NCBI GenBank assembly: GCA_964627445.1 | Contig: CAZVJF010000010.1 | Location: 60,311 to 124,310 of the forward strand | From: Luteibaculum sp964627445 | GTDB taxonomy: Bacteria > Bacteroidota > Bacteroidia > Flavobacteriales_D > Luteibaculaceae | Length of the DNA stretch: 64,000 nt | Direction of reading: 5' to 3' | Shown: one piece after another, positions 45,717 to 54,508 of the stretch | Layout of the letters: each line of letters begins with the position of its first letter | How positions within the stretch are numbered: position 1 is the first letter of the stretch | The notes under the pieces: model-generated | The model's database searches: none | Told to the model about the DNA's origin: nothing | Seen by the model: the letters and a program-made list of their open reading frames with translations, nothing else | Made by a program: the position numbers and the translations under genes

Positions 45717-46991
45717 TTACTCGATATGTGGTGCTAAAATGGCCTTGGCGTAGTTTTCCCAGGACATTTTTTTGGCAGCTTCCGCAATGTTCTCTCGGGG
45801 CACGGGATTGTCTATCATACGCTCCATTTGGGCCGCCATATCATCCACATCTCGGTCTTCGGCCAGGTAGCCATTAAAACCGTCTTTTATGGTCTCTGGG
45901 AAGTGCCCCACCTTGGTTGCCAGTACGGGGAGGTTAAAGTTGTAGCTCAAGCTTTCGATGCCCGAAGGTGTTGCATTGAGGTAATACAATACAATGGCAT
46001 CGGCCACTTGGAAAAACTGGTGTACTTCCTCGTTGGGTATAAAGCGATTGAATACGGCAGTTTTGTCTTCCAGCCCATACTGTTTTACCAAAGCTATGGG
46101 GTCGTAACCGCGCTCATCGTCTTTTTTCTTCAGCAAGAGCTTCGAGGCAAATCCAAACAAGGCCTGCTTTATTTTGGTGCTCAGCTTTTTTTCGTCTAGC
46201 GTTTTCCAAAAGGATTCTCCAGCGATAATCATGGAAACATCATCGCGTTGGTCGCTTAGTTTTTTAAATGCCTCAATGGCTTGGTGCAATCCCTTGTACT
46301 TCCGTATAAAACCGAAGTACATGAGCACGTGCTTTTTTAAGCCCCATTTGGCTTTTTGGGACTCAATATCAAAATTAGGGTCGGGGCTAAACAGGTCGTA
46401 AATGGGGTGATAGAGTTTTATTACCTGGTTGCCTTTTTTAGGATCGCGCGTGCCGTCTTCAGTAATATCAAATTGGCGCTTGGGGAAGGCTTTCTCCAGC
46501 TCGTGCACCGTTTTGTAGGCATGGGTAATAAATGTGGGTACGTGTTTTAACCCGTAGCGCGTGCAAAATTGGTCTATGGCACTGGCTTCTTTTTGGGCAA
46601 CGAGGTGTAAATCGAAAATAACTTCGATGCCACTTTTGCGGAGCTTTTTAGCCATCCACCCCATGGGAATACCCTGCAACGCAATAGCCCATTGAAATAC
46701 CACGGCCTTGGGTTGCAACTGCTTAATTTTTTTAACCGTTGCAGACCATGTAAAGGGGTTGTTGTAATTGGTAAGGTAGTCTACCGTAATGTTGGTTCCT
46801 TCTAAGAAGGTAACCTTGCTACTGCGATCCTTAAAATCTCTCGGAATAATGGAAGGATATTGTTGCGTCCAAGACACAATGTGCACATCCACGCCCAACT
46901 TATCTAGCGCTTTGGCCAGCGAGGTGTTGTAGTTAGAAATACCTCCTTTAAACTGAGGCCCGGGACCGAAGAGAACAATTTTAGTAGCCAC
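45717..46991 (-). CDS. Glycosyltransferase family 4
   Basis: 424 residues, GT-B fold. The N-terminal domain starts FGPGPQFKGGISNYNTSLAKAL, the donor-binding C-terminal domain has LMYFGFIRKYKGLHQAIEAF, DAIVLYYLNATPSGIESLSY and the Glu-containing region FNLPVLATKVGHFPE. It probably transfers a sugar in surface polysaccharide or lipid glycosylation; donor and acceptor are unknown. Its start overlaps the stop of the epimerase gene by one base, so the two form a sugar-related pair. Confidence 0.9.
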   Translation of the reverse strand: MATKIVLFGPGPQFKGGISNYNTSLAKALDKLGVDVHIVSWTQQYPSIIPRDFKDRSSKVTFLEGTNITVDYLTNYNNPFTWSATVKKIKQLQPKAVVFQWAIALQGIPMGWMAKKLRKSGIEVIFDLHLVAQKEASAIDQFCTRYGLKHVPTFITHAYKTVHELEKAFPKRQFDITEDGTRDPKKGNQVIKLYHPIYDLFSPDPNFDIESQKAKWGLKKHVLMYFGFIRKYKGLHQAIEAFKKLSDQRDDVSMIIAGESFWKTLDEKKLSTKIKQALFGFASKLLLKKKDDERGYDPIALVKQYGLEDKTAVFNRFIPNEEVHQFFQVADAIVLYYLNATPSGIESLSYNFNLPVLATKVGHFPETIKDGFNGYLAEDRDVDDMAAQMERMIDNPVPRENIAEAAKKMSWENYAKAILAPHIE

Positions 46992-48043
46992 TATTTTTGT
47001 GCTTCTACTGCTTTTACCGCTGCGTTGTATACTCTGCGCATGCCTTCTTCCAGGCTAATCTTAGGTTTCCAGCCAAATTTGTTTTCTACAAAACTCATAT
47101 CCGAGTAGCGCGAGTGTACGCCAACGGGTTTGTCTAATAGCGGTTTTATTTCGGGATTGTACCCCGCAAATTGGGTAAACAAGTCAATAATTTCCAGGAA
47201 GGAGGTGAGTCTGCCCGATCCAATATTTATTGCGGTACCATCGGTAATGTTATCCATGGCCATTAAAATGCAATCGATGCAATCGTCAATGTGCACAAAA
47301 TCGCGGCCTTGTTTTCCACTTCCCCAAACCTCAAAGGGTTCTTCTTTACCCGCAGCACGGGCTGCAATGGCAGGAATGGGATAGGTAAGGTCTTGGTCCT
47401 CGCCATAACCCGAGAACGGACGCACGCAAGCCACAGAAATATCGTAGTATTTCGCAGCAATTTGCGCCAGGTATTCACCGGTGAGCTTACTCCAGCCGTA
47501 GGTCATATCGGGTTGTCCCAGGTTGCCATCGAAGGTTATTTCAGACTCTTTCAGTGCAATGGCCCCATCGGTTCCTTGTAAGTTGGTAGGATAGGCCGCA
47601 CTTGAAGATGGGAACATAACGCGCTCTGGCTTATAGCGGGTAACCCAGTAAAAGAACTCAGCGTCAATAGAAAGATCGAGGGCTACCATCATGGGGTCGC
47701 CATCTATCTTAGAGCGTCCACCCACTATGGCAGCAAAATGAAAGACATCCTTGAATTTCGGAAAGCTGAAACCGTATTTCTTATTGATGAAATCGGCATC
47801 GTCTATAATGGATCTTAGGAAGTGCCTAAAATCGCCTTCCCAGAAAATAAGGCGCTCGTTGTGGTATAATTTAAGATCGTCTTTGGTGGTATAGCTACCG
47901 TCTTCCAGCCATTGGTCTGGCATGGGCGTTCCGGCAGAGAGGTCATCTATAACAAAAAGCGTATCGTTGGTAGTTTTAAGCAGGCGCTTAACCAAGTTTC
48001 TACCTACAAAACCACATCCTCCGGAAACCAAATGAAAATTCAT
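46991..48043 (-). CDS. NAD-dependent nucleotide-sugar epimerase/dehydratase
   Basis: 350 residues, extended SDR. NAD-binding motif SGGCGFVGRNLVKRL at about 7-21, the FHFAAIVGG segment, catalytic Ser region FPSSSAAYP, and the Tyr-Lys pair in MTYGWSKLTGE. SGYGEDQDLTYPIPAI is the substrate loop. It likely makes or converts a nucleotide sugar for the adjacent glycosyltransferase; the exact sugar cannot be read. Start at 48043, with 56 bp free of genes upstream. Confidence 0.9.
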   Translation of the reverse strand: MNFHLVSGGCGFVGRNLVKRLLKTTNDTLFVIDDLSAGTPMPDQWLEDGSYTTKDDLKLYHNERLIFWEGDFRHFLRSIIDDADFINKKYGFSFPKFKDVFHFAAIVGGRSKIDGDPMMVALDLSIDAEFFYWVTRYKPERVMFPSSSAAYPTNLQGTDGAIALKESEITFDGNLGQPDMTYGWSKLTGEYLAQIAAKYYDISVACVRPFSGYGEDQDLTYPIPAIAARAAGKEEPFEVWGSGKQGRDFVHIDDCIDCILMAMDNITDGTAINIGSGRLTSFLEIIDLFTQFAGYNPEIKPLLDKPVGVHSRYSDMSFVENKFGWKPKISLEEGMRRVYNAAVKAVEAQK

Positions 48044-48099
48044 GCTGCACGTGTCTTTGCGGCAAAAATAGCTTTTCTAAGGAAACGGCTTTACCTAAG

Positions 48100-48804
48100 C
48101 TAGGAACCCTTTTCCACATTGCCAGAGCCGACTGATTTCACTTCTAAATCTTGCGGACTTCCGTAGTAGATTACATCTCCAGAACCCGTTATTTTGGCTT
48201 CTAGCGCTTTTTCAACACCTAAGCGTACATTTCCAGATCCATTAATTTTTACCTCAGCAGTTTGGCTTTGCAATTCTTGGGCATTGATATCGCCACTCCC
48301 ATTAATACCAATTTCGGTGTCTTGGCTAGTACCGCTAAGGTTGACATCGCCACTTCCGTTAATTTTTATTTCCAGGTTTTTGGTTTCAATGGGTAAGATG
48401 ACATCGCCACTACCATTTATTTTTAGCTCAAAGGCTTTGGTAATTAGCGTTTCTTTAAAGGTAATATCCGAGGACCCGTTTACTTTTAGTTCTTCAAGTT
48501 CGCTGTAATAAATATCAATAATGGGTGTTTCATCGGCATCAATGCAGCTTTCGGTGCCAATGATGAGGCCGCTACCGCTTTCTTCCAGGCGTATTTCTTC
48601 AAAAAGGTTTTCGTAGGTGGTAATTTTAATTTCAGGCGTTTCGCTTTTGTAAAAGGTAACCTTGGCGTGCATACCGATGGCAATTTCGGGTTGATCCATA
48701 TCGGTAAAGGTTTCGGTAACTATGGCTCCCTTGCCATCCACACAATTTATCCACCAGCAACCTTGAAGTGCCAAGCTACACAGTACTGCAATTAGGAAAC
48801 GCAT
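48100..48804 (-). CDS. DUF2807 lipoprotein with repeated NGSGD motifs
   Basis: 234 residues from ATG 48804. The signal ends in the lipobox LALQGC. The body is a beta-helix-like DUF2807 (head GIN) domain in which the unit NGSGDV/NGSGNV recurs about every 20-22 residues (KINGSGDVILP, KINGSGDVNLSG, GINGSGDINAQ, KINGSGNVRLG), consistent with one turn per repeat. Function unknown; proposed in the family as adhesin-like. A start 13 codons upstream is possible but would bury the signal. Confidence 0.88.
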   Translation of the reverse strand: MRFLIAVLCSLALQGCWWINCVDGKGAIVTETFTDMDQPEIAIGMHAKVTFYKSETPEIKITTYENLFEEIRLEESGSGLIIGTESCIDADETPIIDIYYSELEELKVNGSSDITFKETLITKAFELKINGSGDVILPIETKNLEIKINGSGDVNLSGTSQDTEIGINGSGDINAQELQSQTAEVKINGSGNVRLGVEKALEAKITGSGDVIYYGSPQDLEVKSVGSGNVEKGS

Positions 48805-48875
48805 ACGCTTAAATTTAAGAAGTGCTATGGACGAATATAGCATATTGGGAGGAAGCAGCGCGGTTAGCTATTTTA

Positions 48876-50753
48876 TTATGCTCGCTCGCTCAACTCCAAC
48901 CAGCGCATGGTTTTGTCATCGATAATTTCGCTGAGTTCCTGCAAGCGAATGCCGGTTTGGGTAAGTTTTTCTACATCCTCACTTCCCGACTCTAAAAACC
49001 TGGTTAGCTCTAGTTTTTCCGCTTCCAATTGGTCAATATCTTTTTCCAACTGGTTAAACTCGCGTTGTTCGTTATAACTCAGCTTTTTCTTTTTCTCTGC
49101 TGTTTTGGGTGGATGCTGGGGTACTTTTTCGCTTTTGGATTCAGGTTTTTCCTCAACCGGTTCGCTATCTTTTTGCTCTTTTTCCCAAATGCGGTATTGC
49201 GTGTAGTTGCCAGGGAAGTCTTTTATTTCACCGGGCCCACGGTATACAAACAAGTGGTCTACTATTTTATCTAAAAAAAAGCGGTCGTGGGTTACCACCA
49301 AAACACATCCGCTGTACTCCAATAGAAATTCCTCCAATACCTGCAGGGTTTCTATATCCAGGTCGTTGGTTGGCTCATCTAGAATTAGAAAGTTAGGATT
49401 GGCCATAAGCACTTGCAGCAGTTGCAAGCGCTTTTTTTCTCCACCCGATAAGGTTTCTACCCACTGATGCTGTTTCTTAGGTTCAAAGAGGAAGCGCTCT
49501 AAGAGTTGTCCGGCAGTAATTTTTTTGCCGCCTTCCAGCGGAATAATCTCTGCAATGTCTTTTACCGCGTCAATAACCTTAACTCCGTAATCTAAGCTCA
49601 ATCCTTTTTGGCTGTAATAACCAAATTTTACGGTGTCACCTACCACTACTTTACCTGCATCGGGTTTCAGGCTGCCGGTTATCATATTAAGCAGGGTGGA
49701 TTTACCCATGCCGTTTTTCCCAACGATGCCGATTTTTTCGCCTCGTTTAAAGAGGTAGCTGAACTGTTTCAATAGCAGTTTGTCGCCCAAAGTTTTGGAA
49801 ACCTTGTGCAGCTCCACCGTTTTGGTACCCAGTCGCTCGGTTTTTACCTCCAGGTTTACCTTGTCGTCCTTAATTTTAACGTGCGCTTTTTTCTTGGTGT
49901 CCTCAAATGCATCCACCCGGTACTTGGCCTTGGTGCCACGGGCTTTGGGCATTTTTCGTATCCACTCTAGCTCTCTTTTGTATAGGTTTTTGGCTTTTTC
50001 TGTGCTGGAGCGCAGCTGCTCAAAGGCTTCTTCTTTCTTGCGAAGAAAATAGGAATAGTTTCCTTTATAGCGAAAGAGCTCCTGCTCCCTAAGTTCTAGT
50101 ATTTCGGTACAAACCCGGTCTAAGAAAAAGCGATCGTGCGTTACCAAAAACACGGTCTTGTTAGATTGCGCCAGGTACTTCTCCAACCATTCTATCATGT
50201 CTAGATCTAGGTGGTTGGTGGGCTCATCTAACATGAGTACATCGGGCTCGCTCACGAGCGTTTTGGCTAAGGACAGGCGCTTTATTTGCCCACCGCTCAA
50301 GTTTTCGCAAGTGCGATCTAATATTTCCTTGAGGCCCAAATTTTCGGCAATGGCTAGTGCATGCGCTTCGGCATCCCAGCCATTGAGCTCTTCGATGCGC
50401 GCAGTGAGTTCTTCTATTTTGGCATTGTCGTTTTTCGCAACGGCCAGTTTGTGTTCTTGTAGTGCTTTAAGGGCAGGGTGGTTGCCAGAAAATAAGGCAG
50501 CGCGTACGGTGGTGTTGGCAGCAAACTGCTCGTCTTGGTCCAAAAAGGCAACGCGGGTATCGTTTCTAAATACTACTTCGCCAGCATCCTTGGGTTCTGT
50601 GCCCATAAGGATTTTAAACAGGGTAGATTTTCCACTCCCGTTTCGTGCCACCAAAGCTATTTTTTGCCCGTGATCGATGCCAAAAGAAATATCGCGAAAC
50701 AAGCAACGCTCACCATAGTACTTGGTGAGGTTTTCTACCGATAACAAATTCAT
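48876..50753 (-). CDS. ABC-F family ATPase, Uup-like
   Basis: 625 residues, no membrane segments. Two ABC domains: first with ARNGSGKSTLFKIL, signature LSGGQIKRLSLA and MLDEPTNHLDL; second with GKNGMGKSTLLNMI, LSGGEKKRLQLL and ILDEPTNDLDI. Between them lies the interdomain linker rich in basic residues, and the C-terminus (about 535-625) is a coiled coil as in Uup. ABC-F proteins act on ribosomes or, for Uup, on branched DNA and the ribosome; not a transporter. Confidence 0.94.
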   Translation of the reverse strand: MNLLSVENLTKYYGERCLFRDISFGIDHGQKIALVARNGSGKSTLFKILMGTEPKDAGEVVFRNDTRVAFLDQDEQFAANTTVRAALFSGNHPALKALQEHKLAVAKNDNAKIEELTARIEELNGWDAEAHALAIAENLGLKEILDRTCENLSGGQIKRLSLAKTLVSEPDVLMLDEPTNHLDLDMIEWLEKYLAQSNKTVFLVTHDRFFLDRVCTEILELREQELFRYKGNYSYFLRKKEEAFEQLRSSTEKAKNLYKRELEWIRKMPKARGTKAKYRVDAFEDTKKKAHVKIKDDKVNLEVKTERLGTKTVELHKVSKTLGDKLLLKQFSYLFKRGEKIGIVGKNGMGKSTLLNMITGSLKPDAGKVVVGDTVKFGYYSQKGLSLDYGVKVIDAVKDIAEIIPLEGGKKITAGQLLERFLFEPKKQHQWVETLSGGEKKRLQLLQVLMANPNFLILDEPTNDLDIETLQVLEEFLLEYSGCVLVVTHDRFFLDKIVDHLFVYRGPGEIKDFPGNYTQYRIWEKEQKDSEPVEEKPESKSEKVPQHPPKTAEKKKKLSYNEQREFNQLEKDIDQLEAEKLELTRFLESGSEDVEKLTQTGIRLQELSEIIDDKTMRWLELSERA

Positions 50754-50765
50754 GGATACCGCTTA

Positions 50766-50942
50766 CTACTCTTTACTCCCTAGCATAGCTACCAGCTTTA
50801 ATATCATGCCGGTAACACCACAAACAATGCCGCCAAACAACAAATTATTGCGCCAATTAATGTTGTTCGTGGCAAAAAAACCGATAGATATTAAGGTAAT
50901 ACCCAACGCTAAAAAAAGCAAAGACCAAGATTTCCTACTCAT
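50766..50942 (-). CDS. Small two-TM membrane protein
   Basis: 58 residues from ATG 50942 (MSRKSWSLLFLALGIT). Two hydrophobic stretches (about 6-24 and 35-53) separated by NNINWRNN. The ATG overlaps the SCO gene stop (ATGAGTAG), so it is translated with that gene. Unknown function, possibly tied to respiratory-chain assembly by its context. Confidence 0.75.
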   Translation of the reverse strand: MSRKSWSLLFLALGITLISIGFFATNNINWRNNLLFGGIVCGVTGMILKLVAMLGSKE

Positions 50943-51597
50943 ATTCGCGGTAAAGTAACGCAATATCGTTGATTAAACGTTCGGTATCTATACTGGATGT
51001 GCCATCATAGAAACCGCGTAAGCGCCCTTCCTTATCTACCAGAACAAAGTTCTCGGTGTGTACAAAGTCGGGGCCTTCTTTGGAGGGCTCGTCTAATGCA
51101 GCAAAATAACTTTTTCGGGCGAGGCGGTAAATTTCGTCTTTTTCACCAGTTAGGAATTGCCAATTGTCTGGGGCATTGTAATCTGCTGCGTACGCTTTTA
51201 AAACATGTGGTGGATCTAACTCTGGCGTAACGGTGTGGCTAAGAATTACAAAATCTTCTTTTTCCTCATACTTTTCTGCTACGGTAGCCATGTTTGCCGA
51301 CATTTTTGGGCAAATAGAAGGACAGGTGGTAAAAAAGAAATCGGTGAGGATGATTTTGTTTTTGTAATCGGCTAGCGTAACCTGAACACTATCTTGATTC
51401 AGCAGGGTAAAATCGCTAATGGTGTGTTTGTTAAACTGTTTTTGCTTGCTGCTATCTACCAATCTCGGGTTAATGTCGGCTGGTTGATACACACGTAACG
51501 TGTGCTCTGGCTTAAGAATGTTGTACGCAATTATAATTCCGAAAATTAGGACTACTACGAACAGGAAAACCTTAACCCCACCTCCTTTTATTTTCAT
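50935..51597 (-). CDS. SCO1/SenC-family copper chaperone-like protein
   Basis: 220 residues. An N-terminal membrane anchor (about 8-28) is followed by a thioredoxin-like domain with the copper-binding FFFTTCPSICPKM (Cys92, Cys96) and the third ligand His180 in DFVHTENFVLVD. SCO proteins deliver copper to the CuA centre of cytochrome oxidase. It overlaps the acyl-CoA synthetase gene by 4 bp and the small membrane protein gene by 8 bp. Confidence 0.93.
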   Translation of the reverse strand: MKIKGGGVKVFLFVVVLIFGIIIAYNILKPEHTLRVYQPADINPRLVDSSKQKQFNKHTISDFTLLNQDSVQVTLADYKNKIILTDFFFTTCPSICPKMSANMATVAEKYEEKEDFVILSHTVTPELDPPHVLKAYAADYNAPDNWQFLTGEKDEIYRLARKSYFAALDEPSKEGPDFVHTENFVLVDKEGRLRGFYDGTSSIDTERLINDIALLYREYE

Positions 51598-53378
51598 GCT
51601 AACGCTGCTTCTGTGTATATAGATTCTATCATGTCTCCATATTTCTCTTTAATGACTTTTCGCTTTAACTTCAACGTGGGAGTTAATTCTCCGCCATCAA
51701 TAGAGAACTCGTGATCTAGCAGTTTAATTTTCTTCACCTGTTCCCAGCGACCAAACTTTTGGTTGTACGTTTCAATTTCCTCCCAAATGCGAGCTTCTAC
51801 CTCAGGCATTTTGATGAGTTCTGTGTTGCTTTCTGGAGCTTTTAAGCCTTTCTCTTTACACCAAGAGCGTAAAAATTCGAAGTCGGGTATTACCAAGGCA
51901 CCTGGAAACTTTCTAAATTCACCAACTACAGCCACGTTTTCAATAAAGCGGCTTTCCTTGTATTTGTTCTCTAAAATTTGCGGTGCAACGTATTTTCCTC
52001 CCGAAGTTTTAAAGATTTCTTTTTTGCGGTCGGTTATTTTTAAGAATCGGCCTTCTACCATTTCACCGATATCTCCAGTGTGGAACCAGCCATCCTTGTC
52101 TATTACTTCTGCAGTTTTCTCTGGCAGTTTGTAGTAGCCCTGCATTACATTGGGTCCTTTTACACAGATTTCGCCATCCTCGGCAATCTTTACTTCTACA
52201 TTGCGGATGGGCTCACCTACCGTACCAAAACGTATGCGCTCGTCCTTCCACATGCCTACTGCAATTACAGGAGAGGTCTCGGTTAATCCATAACCTTCAA
52301 CCACAGGAATACCCGCAGCGTTAAATACACGACCCAAACGCGGCTGCATGGCCGCACTGCCCGAAACAATAACACCCACATTACCACCGAGCGCTTCCTG
52401 CCATTTGCTGAAAATTAGCTTGCGAGCTATGCCCAGCTTGAATTTATACCAACCCGAAAGGCGACTCGGGATTTCGTATTTGTGCCCCAGCTCCAAAGCC
52501 CAAAAGAAAAGGGCCTTTTTAATACCGGTAAGGTCTTGGCCTTTGGCAACAATTTTGTCGTACACTTTCTCTAAAAGACGGGGTACGGTGCTAAAGGCAT
52601 GGGGTTTTACCTCCTTTAGATTATCTCCGATAGTTTCCAACGATTCAGCGTACCAAATTTGTGCCGAGATAAGCATGTACAGGTAGGTAATCATGCGCTC
52701 ATACACGTGGCAAATGGGTAGAAAGCTGAGGATTTTTACCCCAAGCTCAAGTGGGAAACGGGGACTACTATCTATAGCGTTGGATACTAAGTTCTTATGC
52801 GTAAGCATTACTCCTTTGGGCTTACCGGTGGTTCCAGACGTATAAATTAGTGTCGCTAAATCGTTCTCGGTAATGGTTTCCTTGATGGCTTCTACCTCAT
52901 CTTGGTTCCCATCTAACCCACTGGTTATAATTTCTTGGAAATTCTGGGTGCCTTTAATGTCATTAAAGCTGTAGATATATTGCAGGGAAGCAACTTGGTC
53001 CTTAACGGCCTTTACTTTCTCTAAAATCTCGATGTCTGCGGCAGCAACCAGTTTTGCCTCACAGTTGTTCATGATGTAGGCATAGTCTTCTTCCGAGGAG
53101 GTGGGATATATGGGCACTACTACGGCTCCAATTTGTAAGGCGCCTAAATCCAAGAAATTCCACTCGGGTCTATTCTGGGATATAATGCAAACCTTTTCAC
53201 CGGGTTTGATTCCTAACTTCAGTAGGCCTTTACTTACGCAGTTTATTTTATCAATAAATTCTGCCGTAGAATAGGTCTGCCACTGACCGTTGGTCTTCCC
53301 AGCTACCGCAACCTCTAGCGGGTGGTTTTGTTGTTGAAATGTTGGTATATCAAAAAGGCGCTTCACATTATCGAACAT
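51594..53378 (-). CDS. fadD: Long-chain acyl-CoA synthetase (AMP-forming)
   Basis: 594 residues. Adenylation-domain motifs: TLIYTSGTTGKPKGVMLTHKN (in parts: YTSGTTGKPKG), VVEGYGLTETSPV, GWFHTGDIGE and the C-terminal DRKKEIFKTSGGKYVAP. It activates fatty acids to acyl-CoA for the beta-oxidation enzymes encoded 25-30 kb away, or for lipid synthesis. No signal peptide; probably membrane-associated. First gene of a three-gene unit with SCO and the small membrane protein. Confidence 0.92.
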   Translation of the reverse strand: MFDNVKRLFDIPTFQQQNHPLEVAVAGKTNGQWQTYSTAEFIDKINCVSKGLLKLGIKPGEKVCIISQNRPEWNFLDLGALQIGAVVVPIYPTSSEEDYAYIMNNCEAKLVAAADIEILEKVKAVKDQVASLQYIYSFNDIKGTQNFQEIITSGLDGNQDEVEAIKETITENDLATLIYTSGTTGKPKGVMLTHKNLVSNAIDSSPRFPLELGVKILSFLPICHVYERMITYLYMLISAQIWYAESLETIGDNLKEVKPHAFSTVPRLLEKVYDKIVAKGQDLTGIKKALFFWALELGHKYEIPSRLSGWYKFKLGIARKLIFSKWQEALGGNVGVIVSGSAAMQPRLGRVFNAAGIPVVEGYGLTETSPVIAVGMWKDERIRFGTVGEPIRNVEVKIAEDGEICVKGPNVMQGYYKLPEKTAEVIDKDGWFHTGDIGEMVEGRFLKITDRKKEIFKTSGGKYVAPQILENKYKESRFIENVAVVGEFRKFPGALVIPDFEFLRSWCKEKGLKAPESNTELIKMPEVEARIWEEIETYNQKFGRWEQVKKIKLLDHEFSIDGGELTPTLKLKRKVIKEKYGDMIESIYTEAALA

Positions 53379-53458
53379 CTGCAGGGAAATTAAATTTGTT
53401 ATGAGTGCATACTAATTATTTGGCTAGATTTATCGGCTAGCAAGCATTTTTACTTTTT

Positions 53459-54508
53459 ATGCGAGAATTGGAATCTAAATTACAACTTTCATCACTGCTA
53501 AACATAGACTTTCCGTTAATAATGGCTCCGATGTTTTTGGTCAGCAATAAGGAAATGCTTCTAGCAGGGATGCAGCAGGGCATCATGGCAACATTTCCCA
53601 GTCTCAATTTTCGGGAGGATGGAGAGTTGGCGAGAATTTTGTCTGATCTTAATAAAGCCAAAGAAAAAATAAGCGTTGGTTCTTATGGGGTTAATTTAAT
53701 TGTGCAGCAGAGCAACCCCCTGTATCGCAAACATCTGGAGGTTTGTGTTGCCGCTAAGGTGCCGTTTTACATCACCAGTTTGGGGAACCCAAAAGAGGTT
53801 ATTGAAAAAGCACACAGCTACGGAGGAAAAGTGTTTTGCGATGTTACCAACATGAAGCACGCTCGCAAGGTATACGAGCTAGGTTGTGACGGTTTTATTG
53901 CCGTAGGAGCCGGAGCTGGAGGACACGCGGGCCCCAACGCATTGCATGTGCTGGTAGAAAAACTCAACCACGCTTTTCCTGATACCCCAGTTGTTGCAGC
54001 AGGAGGGGTGGCCACGGGTAAATCTATGGCCGCTATGATGATGGCTGGCGCTGCAGGTGTCTCCGTGGGTACACGCTTTATTGCCAGTACGGAGGCCACC
54101 GTAGGCGATGCGTACAAAAACGCTATTGCCGATTACGACATGGACGATATCATCATGACTGAGAAAATCTCTGGAACCCCGTGTGCGGTAATTGCCACCC
54201 CCTTTGCTAAAAAACTAGGGACGAAGCAAAGCTTTTTGGAGCGCTTGCTATCCAAAAATCGCACGGTACGCAAGTACTACAAAATGCTAGTGCAATATCG
54301 TGGTATGAATTGGTTGGAGAAAAGTGCCAAACCGGGTAACTACAAAACCCTTTGGACGGCAGGCCAAAGCATTGGCATGATAAGTCAAATACTGCCGGTG
54401 GATACCATCATCCACAACTTTAAAAAAGAGTTTCGTGAGGCACGAGACCACTTTCAAAAGCAAACGGCAGGATTCGCAGAAGAGGAAAAAACGCTTAACG
54501 CCAACTAA
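53459..54508 (+). CDS. Nitronate monooxygenase-like flavoprotein
   Basis: 349 residues, TIM-barrel FMN enzyme. Motifs are DFPLIMAPMFLVSNKEML at the start, GAGAGGHAGPN with the catalytic-type His, VVAAGGVATGKSMAAMMMAGAAGV (in parts) and VGTRFIASTEA. It oxidises nitronates to carbonyl compounds with oxygen, or reduces enoyl substrates in the related FabK group. A lone gene; its TAA is joined to the opposite gene's stop as TAATTA. Confidence 0.9.
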   Translation: MRELESKLQLSSLLNIDFPLIMAPMFLVSNKEMLLAGMQQGIMATFPSLNFREDGELARILSDLNKAKEKISVGSYGVNLIVQQSNPLYRKHLEVCVAAKVPFYITSLGNPKEVIEKAHSYGGKVFCDVTNMKHARKVYELGCDGFIAVGAGAGGHAGPNALHVLVEKLNHAFPDTPVVAAGGVATGKSMAAMMMAGAAGVSVGTRFIASTEATVGDAYKNAIADYDMDDIIMTEKISGTPCAVIATPFAKKLGTKQSFLERLLSKNRTVRKYYKMLVQYRGMNWLEKSAKPGNYKTLWTAGQSIGMISQILPVDTIIHNFKKEFREARDHFQKQTAGFAEEEKTLNAN

